Shown here: piece after piece, positions 48,039 to 62,000 of the stretch | Layout of the letters: each line of letters begins with the position of its first letter | Position numbering within the stretch: the stretch's first letter is position 1 | Origin: Micropterix aruncella | Lineage: Eukaryota; Arthropoda; Insecta; Lepidoptera; Micropterigidae | Direction: 5' to 3' | DNA: 64,000 nt | Assembly (NCBI GenBank): GCA_944548615.1 | Contig: CALYMY010000059.1 | Span: 172,199-236,198, forward strand | Translations under genes and position numbers: made by a program | The notes under the pieces: model-generated | Database searches by the model: none | What the model was told of the DNA's origin: nothing | The model's input: only the letters and a program-made list of their open reading frames with translations

Positions 48039-48907
48039 TTTATTTCGAAAAATGTGATTTTTTCATAACAATTTCTATGTTCAAAATGAAAGTTTATATA
48101 AAAAAATTCAAAATGTCAAAATTTCGAAAATGCCATTTCGTAGAGATTTCAAAGGCCTTCGTTCTGTCCGAACACCGTAACGCGTTAGGTTTACTCTATC
48201 TCGTTTTATTTCGAAAAATGTGATTTTTTCATAATAATTTCCAAGTTCAAAATGAAAGTTTATATAAAAATTTTCAAAATATCAAAATTTCAAAAATGCC
48301 ATTTTGTAGAGCTTAAGCGGGGTGTCGATCTCGCCAAAGACCGCAACGCGGTAGGTTTACTCTATCTCGTTCTTTTGTGAAAAATGTGATTTTTTCATAA
48401 CAATTTCTATGTTCAAAATGAAAGTTTATATAAAAAATTTCAAAATGTCAAAATTTCGAAAATGCCATTTTGTAGAGATTACCAAGGCCGTCGTTCTGTC
48501 CAAACACCCTAACGCTATAGGTTTACTCTATCACGATCTTTTTCGAAAAATGTGATTTTTTCATAATAATTTCTATGTTTAAAATGAAATTTTATATAAA
48601 ATTTTTCAAAATGTCAAAATTTCAAAAATGCCATTTTGTAGAGCTTAAGCGGGGATCTCGCCAAAGACCGCAACGCGGTAGGTTTACTCTATCTCGTTCT
48701 TTTGTGAAAAATGTGATTTTTTCATAACAATTTCTATGTTCAAAATGAAAGTTTATATAAAAAATTTCAAAATGTCAAAATTTCGAAAATGCCATTTCGT
48801 AGAGATTACAAAGGCCTTCGTTCTGCCCAAACACCGTAACGCGTTTGATTTACTCTATCACGGTCTTTTTCGAAAAATGACATTTATTCATAACAATTTC
48901 TATGTTC
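48039..48907. repeat. Unit 10 block of 166-bp satellite, 5 monomers plus 39 bp
   Basis: A 5-bp deletion in the fourth monomer (AAGCGGGGATCTCG near 48647, where sisters read GGGGTGTCGATCTCG) makes this block 869 bp. Confidence 0.96.
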
Positions 48908-51062
48908 AGGAGTTCCCTCGTCGGGAGCCAACCCTGGGTGCAGCAGCCATGTCATGGTGGAACTTAGTAATTGCCATCATAATGGAATGCCTATACCAAA
49001 TTTTACGTCTCTACGGTTGACCGTTGTGGAGTTCCCTCGTCGGGAGCCAACCCTGGGTACAGCAGCCATGTCATGGTGGAACTTAGTAATTGCCATCATA
49101 ATGGAATGCCTATACCAAATTTCACGTCTCTACGGTTGACCGTTGAGGAGTTTCCTCGTCGGGAGCCAACCCTGGGTGCAGCAGCCATGTCATGGTGGAA
49201 CTTAGTAATTGCCATCATAATGGAATGCCTATACCAAATTTCACGTCTCTACGGTTGACCGTTGAGGAGTTCCCTCGTCGGGAGCCAACCCTGGGTGCAG
49301 CAGCCATGTCATGGTGGAACTTAGTAATTGCCATCATAATGGAATGCCTATACCAAATTTCACGTCTCTACGGTTGACCGTTGAGGAGTTCCCTCGTCGG
49401 GAGCCAACCCTGGGTGCAGCAGCCATGTCATGGTGGAACTTAGTAATTGCCATCATAATGGAATACCTATACCAAATTTCACATCTCTACGGTTGACCGT
49501 TGAGGAGTTCCCTCGTCGGGAGCCAACCCTGGGTGCAGCAGCCATGTCATGGTGGAACTTAGTAATTGCCATCATAATGGAATGCCTATACCAAATTTCA
49601 CGTCTCTACGGTTGACCGTTGAGGAGTTCCCTCGTCGGGAGCCAACCCTGGGTGCAGCAGCGATGTCATGGTGGAACTTAGAAATTGCCGTCATAATGGA
49701 ATGCCTATACCAAATTTCACGTCTCTACGGTTGACCGTTGAGGAGTTCCCTCGTCGGGAGCCAACCCTGGGTGCAGCAGCCATGTCATGGTGGAACTTAG
49801 TAATTGCCATCATAATGGAATGCCTATACCAAATTTCACGTCTCTACGGTTGACCGTTGAGGATTTCCCTCGTCGGGAGCCAACCCTGGGTGCAGCAGCC
49901 ATGTCATGGTGGAACTTAGTAATTGCCATCATAATGGAATGCCTATACCAAATTTCACGTCTCTACGGTTGACCGTTGAGGAGTTCCCTCGTCGGGAGCC
50001 AACCCTGGGTGCAGCAGCCATGTCATGGTGGAACTTAGTAATTGCCATCATAATGGAATGCCTATACCAAATTTCACATCTCTACGGTTGACCGTTGAGG
50101 AGTTCCCTCGTCGGGAGCCAACCCTGGGTGCAGCAGCCATGTCATGGTGGAACTTAGTAATTGCCATCATAATGGAATGCCTATACCAAATTTCACGTCT
50201 CTACGGTTGACCGTTGAGGAGTTCCCTCGTCGGGAGCCAACCCTGGGTGCAGCAGCGATGTCATGGTGGAACTTAGAAATTGCCGTCATAATGGAATGCC
50301 TATACCAAATTTCACGTCTCTACGGTTGACCGTTGAGGAGTTCCCTCGTCGGGAGCCAACCCTGGGTGCAGCAGCCATGTCATGGTGGAACTTAGTAATT
50401 GCCATCATAATGGAATGCCTATACCAAATTTCACGTCTCTACGGTTGACCGTTGAGGATTTCCCTCGTCGGGAGCCAACCCTGGGTGCAGCAGCCATGTC
50501 ATGGTGGAACTTAGTAATTGCCATCATAATGGAATGCCTATACCAAATTTCACGTCTCTACGGTTGACCGTTGAGGAGTTCCCTCGTCGGGAGCCAACCC
50601 TGGGTGCAGCAGCCATGTCATGGTGGAACTTAGTAATTGCCATAATAATGGAATGCCTATACCAAATTTCACGTCTCTACGGTTGACCGTTGAGGAGTTC
50701 CCTTGTCGGGAGCCAACCCTGGGTGCAGCAGCCATGTCATGGTGGAACTTAGTAATTGCCATCATAATGGAATGCCTATACCAAATTTCACGTCTCTACG
50801 GTTGACCGTTGAGGAGTTTCCTCGTCGGGAGCCAACCCTGGGTGCAGCAGCCATGTCATGGTGGAACTTAGTAATTGCCATCATAATGGAATGCCTATAC
50901 CAAATTTCACGTCTCTACGGTTGACCGTTGAGAAGTTCCCTCGTCGGGAGCCAACCCTGGGTGCAGCAGCCATGTCATGGTGGAACTTAGTAATTGCCAT
51001 CATAATGGAATGCCTATACCAAATTTCACGTCTCTACGGTTGACCGTTGAGGAGTTCCCTCG
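48908..51062. repeat. Unit 10 block of 119-bp satellite, 18 monomers
   Basis: It is expanded by a repeated run: the series with TCACATCTCTACGG, GCAGCGATG and GATTTCCC appears twice, five monomers (595 bp) apart (49430 and 50025). Confidence 0.96.
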
Positions 51063-51768
51063 TCCTTGTCACGTACCTCTTTCCGTAGGTTGTTTACTCC
51101 TTTTAATTCGTTTAACGCCTCGCGGGCAATATCTCTGGCTCGTTCCGGTATTTCTTCGAAATTCCGAAACGGCACTTCTATTTCTGTGGTCTCCATATTG
51201 TCTCTTCTCGTTGATCAAAGGCACTGAAAATGAAAATGAAAAACACAGATTAAATAGTATTGAAAAGTAATTAAAGAAGAAGAAGAAGACGAGATAAAAA
51301 GCAGAAGCAATGAAATGAAAAGCGTTCTAAAACCCTATCTTTTGACACCTCGCTTGTGTGTATATGATAAAATAAAGAATATAATATTTAATTTATTAAA
51401 CGAAGCCGCGGGAAAAATACTAAAACTCCCTTGGCTCGGATCGCTACTATTGAAAACAAAAATCGTAAAATCGATAAATAAACTTTCGCAAGTATGACGA
51501 GGGCTGAAGTTACCATAGAAACAGAAATCGTTAAATCGATAAATATTCTATTGCGAGTCGGGCCACCGCCTGAGCTCGTTACTATGGAAACAAAACCGTT
51601 AAATCGATAAATCAATATACCTATACAGATAATTAATTCGTCTATAATTCCGTTAATATTAATCAGATTTGAAAATTAAAAGAAGCGTTAGATGCGCAAA
51701 GCAAAACTCTATTAGATAATAATAAACAGGGAGGACTATTGATGCCTTTTAGCGCAATAGCCCTCAAA
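51063..51768. repeat. Unit 11 spacer with two single-base indels
   Basis: It lacks one G (AAAAACACAG near 51240) and has one extra A (CAGATAATTAATTCG near 51630) relative to all other copies. Confidence 0.95.
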
Positions 51769-51781
51769 CGTCGGGAGCCAA

Positions 51782-53157
51782 TTTATTTCGAAAAATGTGA
51801 TTTTTTTCATAACAATTTTCTATGTTCAAAATGAAAGTTTATATAAACAAATTCAAAATGTCAAAATTTCGAAAATGCCATTTCGTAGAGATTTCAAAGG
51901 CCTTCGTTCTGTCCGAACCACCGTAACGCGTTAGGGTTTACTCTATCTCGATTTATTTCGAAAAATGTGATTTTTTCATAATAATTTCCAAGTTCAAAAT
52001 GAAAGTTTATATAAAAATTTTCAAAATATCAAAATTTCAAAAATGCCATTTTGTAGAGTTTAAGCGGGGTGTCGATCTCGCCAAAGACCGCAACGCGGTA
52101 GGTTTACTCTATCACGGTCTTTTTCGAAAAATGTCATTTATTCATAACAATTTCTATGTTCAAAATGAAAGTTTATATAAAAAATTTCAAAATGTCAAAA
52201 TTTCGAAAATGCCATTTCGTAGAGATTTCAAAGGCCTTCGTTCTGCCTGAACACCGTAACGCGTTTCATTTACTCTATCACTGTCTTTTTCGAAAAATGT
52301 CATTAATTCATAACAATTTCTATGTTCAAAATGAAAGTTTATATAAAAAATTTCAAAATGTCAAAATTTCGAAAATGCCATTTTGTAGAGATTACCAAGG
52401 CCGTCGTTCTGTCCGAACGCCGTAACGCTATAGGTTTACTCTATCACGATCTTTTTCGAAAAATGTGATTTTTTCATAACAATCTCTATGTTTAAAATGA
52501 AATTTTATATAAATTTTTTCAAAATATCAAAATTTCAAAAATGCCATTTTGTAGATCTTAAGCGGGGAGTCGATCTCGCCAAAGACCGCAACGCGGTAGG
52601 TTTACTCTATCTCGATTTATTTCGAAAAATGTGATTTTTTCATAACAATTTCTATGTTCAAAATGAAAGTTTATATAAAAAATTTCAAAATGTCAAAATT
52701 TCGAAAATGCCATTTTGTAGAGATTACCAAGGCCGTCGTTCTGTCCAAACACCGTAACGCTATAGGTTTACTCTATCACGATCTTTTTCGAAAAATGTGA
52801 TTTTTTCATAATAATTTCTATGTTTAAAATGAAATTTTATATAAAATTTTTCAAAATGTCAAAATTTCAAAAATGCCATTTTGTAGAGCTTAAGCGGGGT
52901 GTCGATCTCGCCAAAGACCGCAACGCGGTAGGTTTACTCTATCTCGTTCTTTTGTGAAAAATGTGATTTTTTCATAACAATTTCTATGTTCAAAATGAAA
53001 GTTTATATAAAAAATTTCAAAATGTCAAAATTTCGAAAATGCCATTTCGTAGAGATTACAAAGGCCTTCGTTCTGCCCAAACACCGTAACGCGTTTGATT
53101 TACTCTATCACGGTCTTTTTCGAAAAATGACATTTATTCATAACAATTTCTATGTTC
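51782..53157. repeat. Unit 11 block of 166-bp satellite, 8 monomers plus 44 bp
   Basis: The first monomer has four single-base insertions and one substitution between 51801 and 51935, unlike any other copy. The rest matches the later part of the unit 4 block. Confidence 0.95.
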
Positions 53158-55431
53158 AGGAGTTCCCTCGTCGGGAGCCAACCCTGGGTGCAGCAGCCAT
53201 GTCATGGTGGAACTTAGTAATTGCCATCATAATGGAATGCCTATACCAAATTTTACGTCTCTACGGTTGACCGTTGAGGAGTTCCCTCGTCGGGAGCCAA
53301 CCCTGGGTGCAGCAGCCATGTCATGGTGGAACTTAGTAATTGCCATCATAATGGAATGCCTATACCAAATTTCACGTCTCTACGGTTGACCGTTGAGGAG
53401 TTCCCTCGTCGGGAGCCAACCCTGGGTGCACAAGCGATGTCATGGTGGAACTTAGAAATTGCCGTCATAATGGAATGCCTATACCAAATTTCAGGTCTCT
53501 ACGGTTGACCGTTGAGGAGTTCCGTCGTCGGGAGCCAACCCTGGGTGCAGCAGCCATGTCATGGTGGAACTTAGTAATTGCCATCATAATGGAATGCCTA
53601 TACCAAATTTCACGTCTCTACGGTTGACCGTTGAGGAGTTCCCTCGTCGGGAGCCAACCCTGGGTGCAGCAGCCATGTCATGGTGGAACTTAGTAATTGC
53701 CATCATAATGGAATGCCTATACCAAATTTCACGTCTTTACGGTTGACCGTTGAGGAGTTCCCTCGTTGGGAGCCAACCCTGGGTGCAGCAGCCATGTCAT
53801 GGTGGAACTTAGTAATTGCCATCATAATGGAATGCCTATACCAAATTTCACATCTCTACGGTTGACCGTTGAGGAGTTCCCTCGTCGGGAGCCAACCCTG
53901 GGTGCAGCAGCCATGTCATGGTGGAACTTAGTAATTGCCATCATAATGGAATGCCTATACCAAATTTCACGTCTCTACGGTTGACCGTTGAGGAGTTCCC
54001 TCGTCGGGAGCCAACCCTGGGTGCAGCAGCGATGTCATGGTGGAACTTAGAAATTGCCGTCATAATGGAATGCCTATACCAAATTTCACGTCTCTACGGT
54101 TGACCGTTGAGGAGTTCCCTCGTCGGGAGCCAACCCTGGGTGCAGCAGCCATGTCATGGTGGAACTTAGTAATTGCCATCATAATGGAATGCCTATACCA
54201 AATTTCACGTCTCTACGGTTGACCGTTGAGGATTTCCCTCGTCGGGAGCCAACCCTGGGTGCAGCAGCCATGTCATGGTTGAACTTAGTAATTGCCATCA
54301 TAATGGAATGCCTATACCAAATTTCACGTCTCTACGGTTGACCGTTGAGGAGTTCCCTCGTCGGGAGCCAACCCTGGGTGCAGCAGCCATGTCATGGTGG
54401 AACTTAGTAATTGCCATCATAATGGAATGCCTATACCAAATTTCACGTCTCTACGGTTGACCGTTGAGGAGTTCCCTCGTCGGGAGCCAACCCTGGGTGC
54501 AGCAGCCATGTCATGGTGGAACTTAGTAATTGCCATCATAATGGAATGCCTATTCCAAATTTCACGTCTCTACGGTTGACCGTTGAGAAGTTCCCTCGTC
54601 GGGAGCCAACCCTGGGTGCAGCAGCCATGTCATGGTGGAACTTAGTAATTGCCATCATAATGGAATGCCTATACCAAATTTCACGTCTCTACGGTTGACC
54701 GTTGAGAAGTTCCCTCGTCGGGAGCCAACCCTGGGTGCAGCAGCCATGTCATGGTGGAACTTAGTAATTGCCATCATAATGGAATGCCTATACCAAATTT
54801 CACGTCTCTACGGTTGACCGTTGAGGAGTTCCCTCGTCGGGAGCCAACCCTGGGTGCAGCAGCCATGTCATGGTGGAACTTAGTAATTGCCATCATAATG
54901 GAATGCCTATTCCAAATTTCACGTCTCTACGGTTGACCGTTGAGGAGTTCCCTCGTCGGGAGCCAACCCTGGGTGCACAAGCGATGTCATGGTGGAACTT
55001 AGAAATTGCCGTCATAATGGAATGCCTATACCAAATTTCAGGTCTCTACGGTTGACCGTTGAGGAGTTCCGTCGTCGGGAGCCAACCCTGGGTGCAGCAG
55101 CCATGTCATGGTGGAACTTAGTAATTGCCATCATAATGGAATGCCTATACCAAATTTCACGTCTCTACGGTTGACCGTTGAGGAGTTCCCTCGTCGGGAG
55201 CCAACCCTGGGTGCAGCAGCCATGTCATGGTGGAACTTAGTAATTGCCATCATAATGGAATGCCTATACCAAATTTCACGTCTCTACGGTTGACCGTTGA
55301 GAAGTTCGCTCGTCGGGAGCCAACCCTGGGTGCAGCAGCCATGTCATGGTGGAACTTAGTAATTGCCATCATAATGGAATGCCTATACCAAATTTCACGT
55401 CTCTACGGTTGACCGTTGAGGAGTTCCCTCG
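53158..55431. repeat. Unit 11 block of 119-bp satellite, 19 monomers
   Basis: Private variants CGTCTTTACGG (near 53733), CTCGTTGGGAGCC (near 53764), ATGGTTGAAC (54276) and CCTATTCCAAAT (54551, 54908) recur in unit 12 at an exact 7882-bp offset. Confidence 0.96.
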
Positions 55432-56137
55432 TCCTTGTCACGTACCTCTTTCCGTAGGTTGTTTACTCCTTTTAATTCGTTTAACGCCTCGCGGGCAATA
55501 TCTCTGGCTCGTTCCGGTATTTCTTCGAAATTCCGAAACGGCACTTCTATTTCTGTGGTCTCCATATTGTCTCTTCTCGTTGATCAAAGGCACTGAAAAT
55601 GAAAATGAAAAAGCACAGATTAAATAGTATTGAAAAGTAATTAAAGAAGAAGAAGAAGACGAGATAAAAAGCAGAAGCAATGAAATGAAAAGCGTTCTAA
55701 AACCCTATCTTTTGACACCTCGCTTGTGTGTATATGATAAAATAAAGAATATAATATTTAATTTATTAAACGAAGCCGCGGGAAAAATACTAAAACTCCC
55801 TTGGCTCGGATCGCTACTATTGAAAACAAAAATCGTAAAATCGATAAATAAACTTTCGCAAGTATGACGAGGGCTGAAGTTACCATAGAAACAGAAATCG
55901 TTAAATCGATAAATATTCTATTGCGAGTCGGGCCACCGCCTGAGCTCGTTACTATGGAAACAAAACCGTTAAATCGATAAATCAATATACCTATACAGAT
56001 ATTAATTCGTCTATAATTCCGTTAATATTAATCAGATTTGAAAATTAAAAGAAGCGTTAGATGCGCAAAGCAAAACTCTATTAGATAATAATAAACAGGG
56101 AGGACTATTGATGCCTTTTAGCGCAATAGCCCTCAAA
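55432..56137. repeat. Unit 12 spacer
   Basis: Same layout as the reference spacer. Confidence 0.95.
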
Positions 56138-56150
56138 CGTCGGGAGCCAA

Positions 56151-59016
56151 TTTATTTCGAAAAATGTGATTTTTTCATAACAATTTCTATGTTCAAAATG
56201 AAAGTTTATATAAAAAAATTCAAAATGTCAAAATTTCGAAAATGCCATTTCGTAGAGATTTCAAAGGCCTTCGTTCTGTCCGAACACCGTAACGCGTTAG
56301 GTTTACTCTATCTCGATTTATTTCGAAAAATGTGATTTTTTCATAATAATTTCCAAGTTCAAAATGAAAGTTTATATAAAAATTTTCAAAATATCAAAAT
56401 TTCAAAAATGCCATTTTGTAGAGCTTAAGCGGGGTGTCGATCTCGCCAAAGACCGCAACGCGGTAGGTTTACTCTATCTCGATTTATTTCGAAAAATGTG
56501 ATTTTTTCATAACAATTTCTATGTTCAAAATGAAAGTTTATATAAAAAATTTCAAAATGTCAAAATTTCGAAAATGCCATTTTGTAGAGATTACCAAGGC
56601 CGTCGTTCTGTCCGAACACCGTAACGCTATAGGTTTACTCTATCACGATCTCTTTCGAAAAATGTGATTTTTTCATAACAATTTCTATGTTTAAAATGAA
56701 ATTTTATATAAAATTTTTCAAAATGTCAAAATTTCGAAAATGCCATTTTGTAGCGATTACCAAGGCCGTCGTTTTGTCCGAACGCCATAACGCTATAGGT
56801 TTACTCTATCACGATCTTTTTCGAAAAATGTGATTTTTTCATAATAATTTCTATGTTTAAAATGAAATTTTATATAAAATTTTTCAAAATGTCAAAATTT
56901 CAAAAATGCCATTTTGTAGAGTTTAAGCGGGGTGTCGATCTCGCCAAAGACCGCAACGCGGTAGGTTTACTCTATCACGGTCTTTTTCGAAAAATGTCAT
57001 TTATTCATAACAATTTTTATGTTCAAAATGAAAGTTTATATAAAAAATTTCAAAATGTCAAAATTTCGAAAATTCCATTTCGTAGAGATTTCAAAGGCCT
57101 TCGTTCTGCCTGAACACCGTAACGCGTTTCATTTACTCTATCACTGTCTTTTTCGAAAAATGTCATTAATTCATAACAATTTCTATGTTCAAAATGAAAG
57201 TTTATATAAAAAATTTCAAAATGTCAAAATTTCGAAAATGCCATTTTGTAGAGATTACCAAGGCCGTCGTTCTGTCCGAACGCCGTAACGCTATAGGTTT
57301 ACTCTATCACGATCTTTTTCGAAAAATGTGATTTTTTCATAGCAATCTCTATGTTTAAAATGAAATTTTATATAAATTTTTTCAAAATATCAAAATTTCA
57401 AAAATGCCATTTTGTAGAGCTTAAGCGGGGTGTCGATCTCGCCAAAGACCGCAACGCGGTAGGTTTACTCTATCTCGATTTATTTCGAAAAATGTGATTT
57501 TTTCATAACAATTTCTATGTTCAAAATGAAAGTTTATATAAAAAATTTCAAAATGTCAAAATTTCGAAAATGCCATTTTGTAGAGATTACCAAGGCCGTC
57601 GTTCTGTCCGAACACCGTAACGCTATAGGTTTACTCTATCACGATCTCTTTCGAAAAATGTGATTTTTTCATAACAATTTCTATGTTTAAAATGAAATTT
57701 TATATAAAATTTTTCAAAATGTCAAAATTTCGAAAATGCCATTTTGTAGCGATTACCAAGGCCGTCGTTCTGTCCGAACGCCGTAACGCTATAGGTTTAC
57801 TCTATCACGATCTTTTTCGAAAAATGTGATTTTTTCATAATAATTTCTATGTTTAAAATGAAATTTTATATAAAATTTTTCAAAATGTCAAAATTTCAAA
57901 AATGCCATTTTGTAGAGTTTAAGCGGGGTGTCGATCTCGCCAAAGACCGCAACGCGGTAGGTTTACTCTATCACGGTCTTTTTCGAAAAATGTCATTTAT
58001 TCATAACAATTTCTATGTTCAAAATGAAAGTTTATATAAAAAATTTCAAAATGTCAAAATTTCGAAAATGCCATTTCGTAGAGATTTCAAAGGCCTTCGT
58101 TCTGCCTGAACACCGTAACGCGTTTCAATTACTCTATCACTGTCTTTTTCGAAAAATGTCATTAATTCATAACAATTTCTATGTTCAAAATGAAAGTTTA
58201 TATAAAAAATTTCAAAATGTCAAAATTTCGAAAATGCCATTTTGTAGAGATTACCAAGGCCGTCGTTCTGTCCGAACGCCGTAACGCTATAGGTTTACTC
58301 TGTCACAATCTTTTTCGAAAAATGTGATTTTTTCATAACAATCTCTATGTTTAAAATGAAATTTTATATAAATTTTTTCAAAATATCAAAATTTCAAAAA
58401 TGCCATTTTGTAGATCTTAAGCGGGGTGTCGATCTCGCCAAAGACCGCAACGCGGTAGGTTTACTCTATCTCGATTTATTTCGAAAAATGTGATTTTTTC
58501 ATAACAATTTCTATGTTCAAAATGAAAGTTTATATAAAAAATTTCAAAATGTCAAAATTTCGAAAATGCCATTTTGTAGAGATTACCAAGGCCGTCGTTC
58601 TGTCCGAACACCGTAACGCTATAGGTTTACTCTATCACGATCTTTTTCGAAAAATGTGATTTTTTCATAATAATTTCTATGTTTAAAATGAAATTTTATA
58701 TAAAATTTTTCAAAATGTCAAAATTTCAAAAATGCCATTTTGTAGAGCTTAAGCGGGGTGTCGATCTCGCCAAAGACCGCAACGCGGTAGGTTTACTCTA
58801 TCTCGTTCTTTTGTGAAAAATGTGATTTTTCCATAACAATTTCTATGTTCAAAATGAAAGTTTATATAAAAAATTTCAAAATGTCAAAATTTCGAAAATG
58901 CCATTTCGTAGAGATTACAAAGGCCTTCGTTCTGCCCAAACACCGTAACGCGTTTGATTTACTCTATCACGGTCTTTTTCGAAAAATGACATTTATTCAT
59001 AACAATTTCTATGTTC
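56151..59016. repeat. Unit 12 block of 166-bp satellite, 17 monomers plus 44 bp
   Basis: It contains a direct duplication of six monomers: matching monomers at 56853 and 57849 are 996 bp apart. Its length equals the unit 2 block, but the internal duplication is arranged differently (996 against 1328 bp). Confidence 0.95.
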
Positions 59017-62000
59017 AGGAGTTCCCTCGTCGGGAGCCAACCCTGGGTGCAGCAGCCATGTCATGGTGGAACTTAGTAATTGCCATCATAATGGAATGCC
59101 TATACCAAATTTTACGTCTCTACGGTTGACCGTTGAGGAGTTCCCTCGTCGGGAGCCAACCCTGGGTGCAGCAGCCATGTCATGGTGGAACTTAGTAATT
59201 GCCATCATAATGGAATGCCTATACCAAATTTCACGTCTCTACGGTTGACCGTTGAGGAGTTCCCTCGTCGGGAGCCAACCCTGGGTGCACAAGCGATGTC
59301 ATGGTGGAACTTAGAAATTGCCGTCATAATGGAATGCCTATACCAAATTTCAGGTCTCTACGGTTGACCGTTGAGGAGTTCCGTCGTCGGGAGCCAACCC
59401 TGGGTGCAGCAGCCATGTCATGGTGGAACTTAGTAATTGCCATCATAATGGAATGCCTATACCAAATTTCACGTCTCTACGGTTGACCGTTGAGGAGTTC
59501 CCTCGTCGGGAGCCAACCCTGGGTGCAGCAGCCATGTCATGGTGGAACTTAGTAATTGCCATCATAATGGAATGCCTATACCAAATTTCACATCTCTACG
59601 GTTGACCGTTGAGGAGTTCCCTCGTCGGGAGCCAACCCTGGGTGCAGCAGCCATGTCATGGTGGAACTTAGTAATTGCCATCATAATGGAATGCCTATAC
59701 CAAATTTCACGTCTCTACGGTTGACCGTTGAGGAGTTCCCTCGTCGGGAGCCAACCCTGGGTGCAGCAGCGATGTCATGGTGGAACTTAGAAATTGCCGT
59801 CATAATGGAATGCCTATACCAAATTTCAGGTCTCTACGGTTGACCGTTGAGGAGTTCCCTCGTCGGGAGCCAACCCTGGGTGCAGCAGCCATGTCATGGT
59901 GGAACTTAGTAATTGCCATCATAATGGAATGCCTATACCAAATTTCACGTCTCTACGGTTGACCGTTGAGGATTTCCCTCGTCGGGAGCCAACCCTGGGT
60001 GCAGCAGCCATGTCATGGTGGAACTTAGTAATTGCCATCATAATGGAATGCCTATACCAAATTTCACGTCTCTACGGTTGACCGTTGAGGAGTTCCCTCG
60101 TCGGGAGCCAACCCTGGGTGCAGCAGCCATGTCATGGTGGAACTTAGTAATTGCCATCATAATGGAATGCCTATACCAAATTTCACGTCTCTACGGTTGA
60201 CCGTTGAGGAGTTCCCTCGTCGGGAGCCAACCCTGGGTGCAGCAGCCATGTCATGGTGGAACTTAGTAATTGCCATCATAATGGAATGCCTATACCAAAT
60301 TTCACGTCTCTACGGTTGACCGTTGAGGAGTTCCCTCGTCGGGAGCCAACCCTGGGTGCAGCAGCCATGTCATGGTGGAACTTAGTAATTGCCATCATAA
60401 TGGAATGCCTATTCCAAATTTCACGTCTCTACGGTTGACCGTTGAGAAGTTCCCTCGTCGGGAGCCAACCCTGGGTGCAGCAGCCATGTCATGGTGGAAC
60501 TTAGTAATTGCCATCATAATGGAATGCCTATACCAAATTTCACGTCTCTACGGTTGACCGTTGAGAAGTTCCCTCGTCGGGAGCCAACCCTGGGTGCAGC
60601 AGCCATGTCATGGTGGAACTTAGTAATTGCCATCATAATGGAATGCCTATACCAAATTTCACGTCTCTACGGTTGACCGTTGAGGAGTTCCCTCGTCGGG
60701 AGCCAACCCTGGGTGCAGCAGCCATGTCATGGTGGAACTTAGTAATTGCCATCATAATGGAATGCCTATTCCAAATTTCACGTCTCTACGGTTGACCGTT
60801 GAGGAGTTCCCTCGTCGGGAGCCAACCCTGGGTGCACAAGCGATGTCATGGTGGAACTTAGAAATTGCCGTCATAATGGAATGCCTATACCAAATTTCAG
60901 GTCTCTACGGTTGACCGTTGAGGAGTTCCGTCGTCGGGAGCCAACCCTGGGTGCAGCAGCCATGTCATGGTGGAACTTAGTAATTGCCATCATAATGGAA
61001 TGCCTATACCAAATTTCACGTCTCTACGGTTGACCGTTGAGGAGTTCCCTCGTCGGGAGCCAACCCTGGGTGCAGCAGCCATGTCATGGTGGAACTTAGT
61101 AATTGCCATCATAATGGAATGCCTATACCAAATTTCACGTCTCTACGGTTGACCGTTGAGAAGTTCCCTCGTCGGGAGCCAACCCTGGGTGCAGCAGCCA
61201 TGTCATGGTGGAACTTAGTAATTGCCATCATAATGGAATGCCTATACCAAATTTCACGTCTCTACGGTTGACCGTTGAGGAGTTCCCTCGTCGGGAGCCA
61301 ACCCTGGGTGCACAAGCGATGTCATGGTGGAACTTAGAAATTGCCGTCATAATGGAATGCCTATACCAAATTTCAGGTCTCTACGGTTGACCGTTGAGGA
61401 GTTCCGTCGTCGGGAGCCAACCCTGGGTGCAGCAGCCATGTCATGGTGGAACTTAGTAATTGCCATCATAATGGAATGCCTATACCAAATTTCACGTCTC
61501 TACGGTTGACCGTTGAGGAGTTCCCTCGTCGGGAGCCAACCCTGGGTGCAGCAGCCATGTCATGGTGGAACTTAGTAATTGCCATCATAATGGAATGCCT
61601 ATACCAAATTTCACGTCTTTACGGTTGACCGTTGAGGAGTTCCCTCGTTGGGAGCCAACCCTGGGTGCAGCAGCCATGTCATGGTGGAACTTAGTAATTG
61701 CCATCATAATGGAATGCCTATACCAAATTTCACATCTCTACGGTTGACCGTTGAGGAGTTCCCTCGTCGGGAGCCAACCCTGGGTGCAGCAGCCATGTCA
61801 TGGTGGAACTTAGTAATTGCCATCATAATGGAATGCCTATACCAAATTTCACGTCTCTACGGTTGACCGTTGAGGAGTTCCCTCGTCGGGAGCCAACCCT
61901 GGGTGCAGCAGCGATGTCATGGTGGAACTTAGAAATTGCCGTCATAATGGAATGCCTATACCAAATTTCACGTCTCTACGGTTGACCGTTGAGGAGTTCC

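Noticed and set aside
17586..59129. ORFs of 75 to 94 residues starting MFKMK or MMPFSA
   Set aside because: They lie in the AT-rich 166-bp satellite and its borders and recur in several frames. They are repeat artefacts, not genes.
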